Shown here in pieces: positions 41,984 to 50,466 of a DNA stretch of 64,000 bases (positions within the stretch are counted from its first letter, which is position 1; every line of letters begins with the position of its first letter). The stretch lies in IMG/VR virus record IMGVR_UViG_3300037258_000931, positions 64,001 through 128,000 of that record; one strand, 5' to 3'. Both the position numbers and the translations under genes were made by a program. Under the pieces are notes generated by a model. That model saw nothing but the letters and a program-made list of their open reading frames with translations. It did not search any database and was not told the origin of the DNA. This stretch comes from a virus.

Positions 41984-44943
41984 TGGCTCAGGCTGCGATG
42001 CAGACGACGACACAGACAGCGGCGCCGGCGGGGGGCTTGGACCCGATTGACGAGTTCATCGCGCTGCCGCGCGATCAGCAGATGGCTACGCTCCAAAAGC
42101 TTTCGCCTGACAAGCAGGACAAGCTGCTGGGGCTGGTGAAGACCCGGAAGGGCAAGCAGGACTTCAGCGCGCCGGCCGACAACATTGAAGGTCTTTACCA
42201 GATGCGGGACAGGAACGGCAAGGTCACTCAAGTGCCATACAGCAAGGTGCGGGCAGCCTCGCAGGCGGGCCTGCAGATGTTTGCGCCGGCTGATATTCGC
42301 AAGTATGTTGCCGATGCCAAGGCTGACCCGAATCTGCAGAGCATGGGCGGCAACGGCGTGACGGTGACAGGGCTGAATTCGGCGGGGCAGCCGATCGTGG
42401 CGCCCCAAGATCCGAACGCGCAGGAGGGCAATGCGTTTGAACGATTCGCGACCGCGGGCGGTGAAGTAGTCGGAGGGGCGCTCTCGGGTTTATACCATGC
42501 GGCGGTCGATCGGCCGAGAGACGCCAGCGAAGAAGCGGTAGAGGATGTGGTGGGGGCGTCTGATCCTGTCGGCGTCCGGGCTGCCTTGATCGGCAAGCGA
42601 ATGCTTGTTGATCCGGCGCTTCAGCAGGTGCGCGCCGCAGCAAACGAATTGCAACAGGCCAACGCAATTTCGCCGGCCAGCTCGTTCAGTCCGAAGCCGG
42701 AGGCGGCGGCGCACCGGGAGATGGCACTGGGGCATATTCTGGCAGCGGCGTTGCCCGGTGTGGGGCCTTGGGCGGCGCAGACCGGCGAGGAACTGGGCCA
42801 GCAGATCGGCACCGGGAACTATGCCGGAGCGCTGGGGACAGCGGCGGGAACGGCCGCGCTTTACGAGGCGCCTGAGGCGCTGAAGACGGCTGCCAAGAGG
42901 GTGCCGCGGACGGCGCGCAGCACGATGGAGGCGTTGACCAACACCGGCCCGCGCGAGCTGAAGGAGATGGCGCAGGAGACGGTGAAGGCGAATACCGTTG
43001 CGGCCGAAGAAGCTGCCAGGGAGAATCAGGCCAATACGGAAAAGTATCAGCAGGATAAGACCGAGGCGGAGCAGCAGACTCGCGAACGGGAGGATCTGCG
43101 GGCGGCGCGGGTGAGAAAAGCGGACGCCGAAGCGGCGGACGCGCATGCGAAGAAACTGGCCGAGGTGGCGGAGCACAACCGACTGGTGGCCGACACGCAC
43201 GCGCACGACACGCAGACCATCCAGGCTGAGAACGACGCCAAGAAGGCGCAGTACGAAGCCCAGAAGGCCAAGGCGGAGCAGATCCAACAGGAAGCGGCCC
43301 AGACCGAGACCAGCCGGGGCCAGTTGGCGCGGCAGGTGCAGGAGTTGTCGACCCGGCTTGTGGACCGGATCAAGCGGGTGCAGGCGGAGTGGAAGGATAA
43401 TGCGGCTTATCGGCGCGGCGAAGAGGCGCGGGTGGCCCAGGCGCAGGCTGCTGGCGACACGACAGCGGAGTACCAGCCGCGCGGGAAGCTGGATAGGGCC
43501 TACGATGAGATCCGCAAAGCGACCGCGAACGAAACGGTACCTGCCGAATCGCTGACCGATGCGGTGCAGACGGCCGAGAAGAAAATTAAGGGCTCGGCCG
43601 AGAATATTAAGATTTTCAAGGACATTTTGTCGAAGGCTCCAGAGGCTGAGCCTGAGGAATTGCCGTTTACCACCTCGACGGGTGGGACGACCATGATTCC
43701 GAAAGGACACAATCTCTACGCCGTGCTCGCCCAGCAACTGACGGAGCCGGGAAAGCCGCTGAAGTTCGGCGATCTGCAGGGCTACTACTCCGAGCTGGGA
43801 GATAAGCTGGCGGGCGGAGATTTGCCCGACGACGTGTATCACGCGTTGCGCTCGCTGCAAAGTGACATCGGCGAAATGATGCAGGATATGGCCAACGACA
43901 GCGGAGTGGGATCGAAGCTGCGGCAGACGCAGAAGCTTTACCGCCAGTACATGGAGACGTTCAAGGAAAGCGCGGGGCCGAACCATTCCGGATCGCCGAT
44001 TGCGAAGGCTTTGCAGGCCGCCGATCCGGCCTATGCGATTGAGCCCCTGCTGGAAGAAAAGACCGCGCAGCGGGTGCGGAACATGCTGACCAAGTTCGAT
44101 CCGCCTGACGCGGGGGTTGGCGGCGCGGGTAAACTTTACGACAATTTCTGGGATGCGAATCGTAAGCTGGACGCATTAGGCAAGCCGGTGGATGTGCCTG
44201 AGGCTCCGGTAGAGCCGTCGTACAGGCAGCCTCCGACTGCTCCCTCTCCAGACCATCCGATTCCGAAGTACCGCACCCGGAAGGCGCCCGAGCCGCCGCG
44301 ACCGGCCGCGGAGCGAGTACCAGAACCACCGCGGGCCAAGCACCCGGAAGAGCCTGAAGAAGTGATTCCGGAGCGCAAGACAATCGGCCCGGAAGACTAT
44401 CGGGCGAGGCAGGCGGAGAACACGGAGGCCGCAGCGAAGGGGTTACGCAGCCTGGGCGTGCGCCGCGCGCTCAACTCACTTTTCTACACAACTCCTACCG
44501 CGGTTTTTTCGGTGTTGCTGGGTCACCCCGGTTACAGCATCGCCGAGCTGGCCATGACCCCGACGATTCTGGCGGGGTCGCACATGCTGGCCGATGCTCT
44601 GGAAAAGCCGGAAGTAGTGAACTGGATCAGCCAGGTGACGCCGCAGGTAGCCGATGCGTATGACAAACTGCCGCCGGAGGAGAAGGCTGTTTTTACTCAG
44701 AACCTGCGGCAGATGGTGGAGCTGGCGCAGAAGAAGGGGATGGCGGTGTCTCCGGTGCTGAAGGCGATGGCGCTGGGTACGGCTGCCAGCCAGAATCAGA
44801 CCGGCGGGAAGACGGTGAAGGAGCTGCGCGACGAGGCCGAAAAACGGAAGCCAGCGCCGGGGCCGCAGTCGTCTGCGCAACCTTCAGGCCGGCCTTACAC
44901 TCATGTCTTTGACGAGGAGCGAGGCGCAATTGTGCCGGCTTGA
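41983..44943 (+). CDS. large internal/ejection protein, 986 aa
   Basis: Starts at 41983 overlapping the previous stop. A globular N-terminal part (to about 310) is followed by an Ala/Glu/Gln/Lys coiled coil at about 330-470. A folded region spans about 490-710, a Pro-rich linker (PEPPRPAAERVPEPPRAK) lies near 770-800, and a hydrophobic stretch near 830-870 could insert in membranes. The composition fits a podovirus ejection protein. No peptidase motif found. Confidence 0.6.
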   Translation: MAQAAMQTTTQTAAPAGGLDPIDEFIALPRDQQMATLQKLSPDKQDKLLGLVKTRKGKQDFSAPADNIEGLYQMRDRNGKVTQVPYSKVRAASQAGLQMFAPADIRKYVADAKADPNLQSMGGNGVTVTGLNSAGQPIVAPQDPNAQEGNAFERFATAGGEVVGGALSGLYHAAVDRPRDASEEAVEDVVGASDPVGVRAALIGKRMLVDPALQQVRAAANELQQANAISPASSFSPKPEAAAHREMALGHILAAALPGVGPWAAQTGEELGQQIGTGNYAGALGTAAGTAALYEAPEALKTAAKRVPRTARSTMEALTNTGPRELKEMAQETVKANTVAAEEAARENQANTEKYQQDKTEAEQQTREREDLRAARVRKADAEAADAHAKKLAEVAEHNRLVADTHAHDTQTIQAENDAKKAQYEAQKAKAEQIQQEAAQTETSRGQLARQVQELSTRLVDRIKRVQAEWKDNAAYRRGEEARVAQAQAAGDTTAEYQPRGKLDRAYDEIRKATANETVPAESLTDAVQTAEKKIKGSAENIKIFKDILSKAPEAEPEELPFTTSTGGTTMIPKGHNLYAVLAQQLTEPGKPLKFGDLQGYYSELGDKLAGGDLPDDVYHALRSLQSDIGEMMQDMANDSGVGSKLRQTQKLYRQYMETFKESAGPNHSGSPIAKALQAADPAYAIEPLLEEKTAQRVRNMLTKFDPPDAGVGGAGKLYDNFWDANRKLDALGKPVDVPEAPVEPSYRQPPTAPSPDHPIPKYRTRKAPEPPRPAAERVPEPPRAKHPEEPEEVIPERKTIGPEDYRARQAENTEAAAKGLRSLGVRRALNSLFYTTPTAVFSVLLGHPGYSIAELAMTPTILAGSHMLADALEKPEVVNWISQVTPQVADAYDKLPPEEKAVFTQNLRQMVELAQKKGMAVSPVLKAMALGTAASQNQTGGKTVKELRDEAEKRKPAPGPQSSAQPSGRPYTHVFDEERGAIVPA

Positions 44944-45140
44944 GGACGAGGCGCGAAAGCCACGAAGAGGCCGCCAACTATGCACAGAATGAAGGACAGC
45001 GGGAAGTTTCTGGTGAGCAGCAGAAGCAGCGCTTGACTGAGGCCGGCCATCCAGGCGCCGTGAAAAGGGGAAAGCGAACCTTTGGCGAGCAGCCAAAAGG
45101 TTCCGGCCAGCAACAGTGAAACGATCCCAATCGCGACCAT
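44901..45140 (-). CDS. small membrane protein on the opposite strand, 79 aa
   Basis: On the minus strand, AAAGG lies 7 bases before the ATG at 45140 (another ATG at 45146). Three hydrophobic stretches (AIGIVSLLLAGTFWLLAKG, LSQALLLLL, LSFILCIVGGLFVAF) suggest a holin- or antiholin-like protein. It overlaps the end of the 986-aa gene by 43 bases. The lone minus-strand orientation makes it uncertain. Confidence 0.45.
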   Translation of the reverse strand: MVAIGIVSLLLAGTFWLLAKGSLSPFHGAWMAGLSQALLLLLTRNFPLSFILCIVGGLFVAFAPRPQAGTIAPRSSSKT

Positions 45141-45233
45141 GTGCATACCTTTATGTTGCGCTTGAGTTGCGCCTTTGGCAAGAGCGGGCTGGAAGCAGGG
45201 ACGAGGGGAGCCGGGGTGAGGATCTCAAGGCAA

Positions 45234-45446
45234 ATGACGAAAATTGAAGTAGGTCAAGTGTGGAAGATCGGCGCGCGGCTGGTGATGGTTTGTTCCGAAC
45301 CGTCTGCAAAGCAAGTGCGCGTGGGGAGTGCTGTGAAGCGCGGTTCCAGCTATGCCGTGGGGGAAACTCCGGAACCGATGAGCGTTGCAACTCTCCGCCG
45401 CGGCACCTTTGTATTCGATACCGAGGGCGGGGATCGAAAGCGATGA
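45234..45446 (+). CDS. small hypothetical protein, 70 aa
   Basis: ATG 45234 with a weak AAGG upstream. MTKIEVGQVWKIGARLVMVC is the opening of a KOW/SH3-like small domain (vGQ-W---g-r--v) seen in many phage proteins. No membrane segment. Probably a minor protein of unknown role. Confidence 0.5.
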   Translation: MTKIEVGQVWKIGARLVMVCSEPSAKQVRVGSAVKRGSSYAVGETPEPMSVATLRRGTFVFDTEGGDRKR

Positions 45447-45494
45447 CCGTGAATCGAAGCAGCGATTAGGGACCGGGGAACGGTCGCCGGGGGC

Positions 45495-46958
45495 ATGATG
45501 GCTGGACAGAAGCTGGTGCAGGTGAAGGGCGTCGGGGTAGTGGCATTCCCTGCGTCGATGCCAGACGAGCAGATTGCCGGGCACATCCAGAGCCATCGAC
45601 AACGGATTAGCCAGCCGGCGCTTCAGCCGGCCGTGGCACCTGGCCCCGGGCTCGATCCGCGGTTGAGCGCGGTCGCAAAGCAGTTTCCGCGGCTCTCTCC
45701 CTACCTTTCCGACGTCCATATCCAACAGGGGACGAAAAGCCCGAATGACGATCGCGGTCTGGAGTTCTACCCTCCCTGGGAGAGCCAGAATCCGAATCCT
45801 GGCAAAATCACGCTGGAACTATTCGACTCACTCCAGGGAGCGGCTTTGACCACGGCTCTGGGCGGAGACCTGCTTCACTACTTAGGCGGTGAAAATCCGC
45901 AGACCAAAAAGCCGATTGACTCGGACTACTGGAAGATGAAGCAAGCAGTGTTGAATGCGCGGACGCCGCAGCAGGATGCGCTGGATCGCCGCATCTATGA
46001 ACAGGCTAGAAAAAATGAAGGCGAGGTGCGATCTTATCCGGATTGGCTGCAGCAGTCGCGAATCGATGCCTATATCCGCGGCTACGTGACGCCGGAGATT
46101 GGCGGTCGCTATCCCGATGAATGGCGCCGGCAGGGCATGTACAACGCGCCCGCGATGCGCGACGCGGTGGAGCAGATCAAGCGGTATGTGACCAGCCCAG
46201 CGACTCCAGCGGCCGTGCCGCCAAAGAGGGGGGGGGCAGGTGGCGCGACTAATGAATTTCCGCCGGCGCTGGAGCGGGTGCGGGACGCGGTAGGGATGCG
46301 CTTTGCCGCGGGACAACCAGAGATCGACGGCCGCGGGCAGAACGAGATTGCTACGGTGGGGGAGCACGAGCCACACACGGTGGTGATTCGCGATCCGGAG
46401 CGGTTTAAGCAGGGGCCGCGGCAGGTAGAGGGCCATGAGCTCATCCATCTGTGGAGAAACAATCTGCCCGGGCCGTTGCAGAAGGCGGCGTTGCCGGATA
46501 ATCCGAGCCGGCCTTATGACATTTCAGGCATCGACGCGCTGCGCAAAAAGGGGTATACGCTGGCTACGATTCCCCAGGAACAAGCGGCGACGATTGTGCA
46601 GACCTATATCGCCGACCCCAGCCAGCGAGCGCGATTGCAGGCGTGGATCGACGACTTGAACTCGACTCCCCTGTCGGTGATGAACCCGACCGAACCGGAC
46701 CAGAAGGGGATCAATACGACGGTGCGGCCGCCGGCGCCGCCGGTGGAGGCGTATGAGGGCGGGGGTCGGGGAACAGGGATCAGGGATCAGGGGTCAGTTT
46801 TCAGGGGTCAGGTGTCAGGTGTCAGAGGTCAGGGATCAGGTTTCAGAGGTCAGAACACGATCCGCACGCTGCGCGAGGAGGCCAGCAAGCGGCGGGGCAA
46901 GCCGGGCGGCAACACCGTGATTGCCGGAGGACCGGGGATTGCCGGAGGACCGCGATGA
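45495..46958 (+). CDS. zincin-like metallopeptidase-motif protein, 487 aa
   Basis: An HExxH motif (EGHELIHLWRNN, HELIH at 314-318) marks a zinc metallopeptidase-like domain. The N-terminal part has a short domain (VQVKGVGVVAFPASMPDEQI) seen in phage virion proteins. Near residues 427-453 the coding sequence runs through TCAGGGATCAGG-type heptamers (GIRDQGSVFRGQVSGVRGQG), so an intergenic repeat is read in frame. It may be a virion-associated peptidase. Confidence 0.6.
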   Translation: MMAGQKLVQVKGVGVVAFPASMPDEQIAGHIQSHRQRISQPALQPAVAPGPGLDPRLSAVAKQFPRLSPYLSDVHIQQGTKSPNDDRGLEFYPPWESQNPNPGKITLELFDSLQGAALTTALGGDLLHYLGGENPQTKKPIDSDYWKMKQAVLNARTPQQDALDRRIYEQARKNEGEVRSYPDWLQQSRIDAYIRGYVTPEIGGRYPDEWRRQGMYNAPAMRDAVEQIKRYVTSPATPAAVPPKRGGAGGATNEFPPALERVRDAVGMRFAAGQPEIDGRGQNEIATVGEHEPHTVVIRDPERFKQGPRQVEGHELIHLWRNNLPGPLQKAALPDNPSRPYDISGIDALRKKGYTLATIPQEQAATIVQTYIADPSQRARLQAWIDDLNSTPLSVMNPTEPDQKGINTTVRPPAPPVEAYEGGGRGTGIRDQGSVFRGQVSGVRGQGSGFRGQNTIRTLREEASKRRGKPGGNTVIAGGPGIAGGPR

Positions 46959-47197
46959 TTGAGATTGTGGAAGGGCTGTTTATTTTTGCGGAGAAGGTGG
47001 CTGCGGTGAAGGCCGCGGATGAGAAGAGATGCGTGCTGTACCTGGACGGCATTGGGGCTTTGGACGGGTTTGTGCTGGAGCGACCGGCGCTCGATGTGGC
47101 GCAGGAGATTGCGGACGCAGTGTACGGCGGGGAAGATCAAAAGGAAGACGAGGACGAACCGGACGATGAACACCCCGACGCTGCTGACTCACTTTGA
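46955..47197 (+). CDS. small acidic protein, 80 aa
   Basis: ATG 46955 overlaps the preceding stop (ATGA). A short alpha/beta domain (RCVLYLDGIGALDGFVLERP) ends in a very acidic tail (EDQKEDEDEPDDEHPDAADS). No family is recognised. The tail overlaps the start of the nuclease-like gene at 47166. Confidence 0.55.
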   Translation: MIEIVEGLFIFAEKVAAVKAADEKRCVLYLDGIGALDGFVLERPALDVAQEIADAVYGGEDQKEDEDEPDDEHPDAADSL

Positions 47198-48086
47198 GAC
47201 CTGCGACCGCAAGGGATTCTGGAGCCGGACGCGGGAGCGCGCCAAGGTTGACGATGGGGCGCTGCTGCAGCGGGCGATCGGGGCCGGCGTGCTTGAGGGT
47301 CGCCGCCTGGACTGGGGCGAAGCGGCTGGCGAAGCAGCGTATGGAATGGGCGTGGAGCCGGGGCTGGAGACCAGCCACTACGACGTACATGCCGAGGTGG
47401 TGCATCTGGCCTGCCTGGCGGATGCAATCGCGACCGCGGTTCGGAAACCGGGGGAGAGGCCGTGGCAGATTCCAGAACCTATAGAGATGAAGAATGGCCT
47501 GCGCTGGCAGCCGAATGCGTATCTCGATCCAAAGGGGATCGAGCTGCGCCGGCTGGTGCTGTGCTCGGCCTGGAATAACGATCGCCACTACTCGGAAGCG
47601 CGGAGCTGGTTTTCGCTGGGCGAAGTATGCCTGTACGGGCTACCGATGAAACAAGTGGTCATTGTGCTGGGACAGAAAAAGCATGGCAAGCGCTACTCGC
47701 CGTGGGCCAAGGGGCTAAGGCACCCGGCGAATAAAAAGCTGCGATTTCGCAAGAAGAACGATGTGACCAAGGGATTTAAGGACACCTGGATTGAAGCCTG
47801 GCGCGAGGACTATGACGAGATATCGACCCAGGAATGGCTGCAGGCGATGCTCGACGATGGAGTTTTACAGGATGTATGTTTCACGGTCCAGATCGCTGTT
47901 CCCGCGGCCGAGGCGAGAAAACGCATTGTAGAGATGGCGGCGCGCAAGCTGGAGCGGCTAGCGGCGCTGACCAAGACCCCCGACCCCCAGCTTACGGGCT
48001 GCGACTGGCCTGCGCCGTGTGTGTTTCGGGTGCCGTGCCATGCCGGCCGGGAGCCCCAGAAGGGGATGTTTACGGTACTGGATTGA
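47166..48086 (+). CDS. Cas4/RecB-like PD-(D/E)xK-fold protein, 306 aa
   Basis: Start at 47166 inside the end of the previous gene. The opening HFETCDRKGFW matches the first Cys region of Cas4 and AddB nucleases. Three late Cys (C279, C285, C291 in GCDWPAPCVFRVPCH) complete a possible four-Cys Fe-S site. The core shows NAYLD (D121) as motif II and a late SLGEVCLYGLPMKQVVIVLG like the RecB helix-strand. The usual D-x-K lysine is not obvious (RRLVLCSAW), so catalysis is uncertain. It lies 65 bases before a CRISPR array. Confidence 0.5.
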   Translation: MNTPTLLTHFETCDRKGFWSRTRERAKVDDGALLQRAIGAGVLEGRRLDWGEAAGEAAYGMGVEPGLETSHYDVHAEVVHLACLADAIATAVRKPGERPWQIPEPIEMKNGLRWQPNAYLDPKGIELRRLVLCSAWNNDRHYSEARSWFSLGEVCLYGLPMKQVVIVLGQKKHGKRYSPWAKGLRHPANKKLRFRKKNDVTKGFKDTWIEAWREDYDEISTQEWLQAMLDDGVLQDVCFTVQIAVPAAEARKRIVEMAARKLERLAALTKTPDPQLTGCDWPAPCVFRVPCHAGREPQKGMFTVLD

Positions 48087-48151
48087 ACCCCTGGTGCTGA
48101 CAGTTATGCCTGTGCGACATACTTTGATCGGGGAGCGGTTGATAGCCAGAA

Positions 48152-48620
48152 GTTGCACTTCTCCAGTGCACTTTGTACTTGTTGCGACAGTCAGCACCAT
48201 GGCTTTGAGCAGCGGATCAGTAATGTTGTACTTGTTCAGTGCACTTTATCCTGCTCGGGACGGCAGCTTTAAGTGGGACTTGGACAGCTCCAACCAGTTG
48301 CACTTGCTCAGTGCACTCGAACTCCGTTGCGACGATCGGGTGGACTCGCTTACGAGCTTCGTACAGGAGTTGCACTTGTCCAGTGCACTCCAACTCCGTT
48401 GCGACTCACTCTACGCCGCCCACTGTGCGTGTGAAGCCTGGTTGCACTTACTCAGTGCACTTAGACCCCATTGCGACGAGAGACCTTTGGCCGCTCGGAG
48501 AGCACGTTACGGTTGCACTTACTCAGCGCACTTAGACCCCATTGCGACGAATTGCGCCACCGCATGAGCCTAGAGAAAATTAAGTTGCACTTACTCAGCG
48601 CACTTGGTCCCCGTTGCGAC
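48152..48620. CRISPR. CRISPR array, 7 repeats, 6 spacers
   Basis: Seven 37-base repeats at 48152, 48225, 48297, 48369, 48441, 48512 and 48584. All open GTTGnACTT, share YCAG-YGCACT in the middle, and all but the second close TTGCGAC. Spacers are 36, 35, 35, 35, 34 and 35 bases and unrelated by eye. Repeats 1 and 2 are the most degenerate, so the leader end is probably on the right and transcription leftward. No Cas effector gene is seen. Even the good repeats differ from each other at several positions, which is unusual. Confidence 0.85.
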
Positions 48621-49053
48621 CCCTTACAGAATAACAGCTTTGCCTGCAGGCACATGCTTTGTGGATTCCGCGAACCCCTCCAAAAGGACTGCCCATGTAG
48701 ACGCGCCTCTAGCAAGATTGCCCCTAACTCCCGATTTTTGAGGGGGGAACAGGCTCCGCGAACCGAACGGGATTTCACCGGCACTCCGGGTTCGCGGAAA
48801 CCGGTTCAAACGGCGATATTGGCGGATGCTCCTTGGAACATTTTCCGAACCCAGAAAGCCAGCAGGGGCTAAAGCCCCAATTTCATTTTGCAACCGCTTT
48901 CGGCACGACTGAAGTCGTGCCCTGTTACAAAACCTTATCTTTGCCGGACCACATGGCCGCAACCATTGACAACGATTAAATGACCATCTGTTTGACGGAC
49001 TACACTAGCAAGATTGCCCCTAGATTAAACGACCATCTGTTTAGCGGGCTACA
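48621..49053. other. noncoding stretch after the array
   Basis: No gene is seen. Contents: CCGCGAACC twice (48669 and 48757 areas) with GGTTCGCGG (48788 area), giving alternative hairpins; a two-hairpin host-like repeat at 48861-48922; and short direct repeats from 48709 onward. The right side of the array would be the leader if transcription runs leftward. Confidence 0.5.
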
Positions 49054-49058
49054 CTAGC
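48709..49058. repeat. direct repeats flanking a 300-base segment
   Basis: CTAGCAAGATTGCCCCTA occurs exactly at 48709-48726 and 49005-49022. A 36-base unit with GATTAAAyGACCATCTGTTT and ending CTACACTAGC occurs at 48974-49009 and 49023-49058. The arrangement may mark a small insertion or site duplication. Confidence 0.6.
48861..48922. repeat. two-hairpin host-like repeat (family D)
   Basis: GGGGCTAAAGCCCC (48865-48878) and GGCACGACTGAAGTCGTGCC (48902-48921) are two perfect or near-perfect short palindromes. I recall this pair from Acidobacteriota intergenic regions. Only one copy in the window. Confidence 0.55.
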
Positions 49059-49734
49059 CGTGCCACTGACCGCCGCCAACCACGGGATCTTCGCGGAGGA
49101 AGCGATCTTCGTCTTCCGGTTCGCCTAGATCGATGGCCAGCGCGGCGCCCTGGGCGCGGGAGGGAATTGTCACTCCTGGCCGGGTAACGGGAGCCGGGTC
49201 GGAACCGGCGCCGGCCAGATTCAAATCGGTCTGGATCTGCCGGGCGGCTGAAGAGCGGGCCAGGGAGAGCGGCGATTGCGGGTTCTGGGTGTTTTTGAGG
49301 GCTGCAATTGTCTGCACCAGCGACGGGATCTCGGCATCCAGAGCCGCGCCCATGTTGGCGTGATAGGCCCGCTCCTGAATGGCCTCAGCAAGACGGTTTT
49401 CCGCAGCGACCAGGGCCAGGCCGAAGACGGCCGGGGTGCTGGTTGCCGCGGCATGCCTGTAGCGGGCGCGTTGCGACGAGGCGCGTAACAACGGCTGATG
49501 CTCGCGGGCCGGGGCGCGGCGCTTTTTATGCTTGGCGCGGGCGGCCACCGGGGCCGAAAGCACGGGAGGGACATGCTTGACGATCTTGCCCCAGCGGACG
49601 GCGGCTGCCTGGGAGGCTATCTCCTGACGGCGTTCAGGGGAAAGCTTCCGAGTGCGGGCGTTGCCGCCTTTAGACTGGGGCGACTGCGGTGTCTGAACGG
49701 GTGGTGAGGCAGGTGCTTGCTCGACAGATCCCAT
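49054..49734 (-). CDS. basic protein with LSPERR helix motif, 226 aa
   Basis: The conserved part ARTRKLSPERRQEIASQAAA, followed by VRWGK, is a motif widespread in phage and plasmid small proteins, probably nucleic-acid binding. A basic region (HKKRRAPAREHQ) follows, then an Ala-rich C-terminal half. The start is uncertain: ATG 49734 and more distal ones to 49857 all lack a good ribosome binding site. It is the 3-prime gene of the leftward cassette. Confidence 0.45.
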   Translation of the reverse strand: MGSVEQAPASPPVQTPQSPQSKGGNARTRKLSPERRQEIASQAAAVRWGKIVKHVPPVLSAPVAARAKHKKRRAPAREHQPLLRASSQRARYRHAAATSTPAVFGLALVAAENRLAEAIQERAYHANMGAALDAEIPSLVQTIAALKNTQNPQSPLSLARSSAARQIQTDLNLAGAGSDPAPVTRPGVTIPSRAQGAALAIDLGEPEDEDRFLREDPVVGGGQWHG

Positions 49735-49786
49735 GCGTAGAGCATGCTTGGAAAATGCTTGCCATGCAAGGCACATTTTTCTAATC

Positions 49787-49841
49787 GTTGAGATCTGTAG
49801 ATCCCCGCTCATCGCATAGTGTGCGATGGACGGGGCACCCG
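49787..49841 (+). repeat. host-like hairpin repeat, family C copy 3
   Basis: GTTGAGATCTGTAG, then CCCCGCTCATCGCA pairs with TGCGATGGACGGGG, then CACCCG. Compared with copies 1 and 2, the outer stem changed on both sides, so structure is conserved. Confidence 0.65.
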
Positions 49842-49878
49842 AGTAGTGGAGAGTCACTAAAAACCGGGCGGAGCATTG

Positions 49879-50466
49879 TTACCGATCATCCCGAATGAAA
49901 GTCACGTCGCCGTGGGGGAGGATCGGCGAGGTGCGCAGAAAGCCGCGTTCGGACAGAAAACTGCAAACCTCGGCTGCTGTATCGGAATGCCTGTAGATCG
50001 GCGTTTCGGAGCACTCGATGAGGAGATTCCGGAAGCCGTCGAGATAGGAGCCGAAACCTTTGAGTACCTGGAGTTCCATCCCTTGCACGTCGACGACCAG
50101 CAGGGAATGCAGACGACCGCGGAACCAGTTTTCCGCGGCCCAGTGATCAAAGCGGACAGGCTGGATATACCGGTAGCGGCAGGGCCGATCCGTCCAGCCG
50201 ATCTTGCGGGCCTCCGCGGCGTTGATGGATAGACAGCTAGCGCTCATGGTGTCGAGCTGGGAGGGGTCATGAAGGTGATGAGGAATCTGGAGGATGAGGC
50301 CGCGATCAGAGTGGGAGAGCGCCTGCGAGACCAGTTGAACGCCGGCGGGCGCCTCCCAACCAAGAGACTGCGGTTCGAAGAGCAGGATGGGAGACCGGCC
50401 CTGGGCGAGATATTCCGGCACCTCTTCGCCGCAGTGGGCGCCGACATGGACCACACCATTGCTCAC
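49879..50466 (-). CDS. FkbM-family methyltransferase, 195 aa
   Basis: NGVVHVGAHCGEEVPEYLAQ is the SAM-binding motif I of FkbM-type enzymes, and LLVVDVQGMELQVLKGFG is their conserved DVQG-E-VLxG block. These methylate sugars or related groups. It starts with an overlap to the glycosyltransferase stop, so both belong to one leftward operon. Length fits the family core. Confidence 0.75.
   Translation of the reverse strand: MSNGVVHVGAHCGEEVPEYLAQGRSPILLFEPQSLGWEAPAGVQLVSQALSHSDRGLILQIPHHLHDPSQLDTMSASCLSINAAEARKIGWTDRPCRYRYIQPVRFDHWAAENWFRGRLHSLLVVDVQGMELQVLKGFGSYLDGFRNLLIECSETPIYRHSDTAAEVCSFLSERGFLRTSPILPHGDVTFIRDDR

Noticed and set aside
42490-43986. Long minus-strand open frame (498 codons) in the 986-aa gene
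   Set aside because: It mirrors the coding frame of the large internal protein, is Leu/Arg/His-rich with no domain and has no start signal, so it is a shadow.
48019-48567. Open frames across the CRISPR array (HLLSAL-type or SVHSNSVAT-type repeat proteins)
   Set aside because: The apparent protein repeats follow the 72-base array period. The DNA repeats with fixed 37-base length and varied 34-36-base spacers explain them better.
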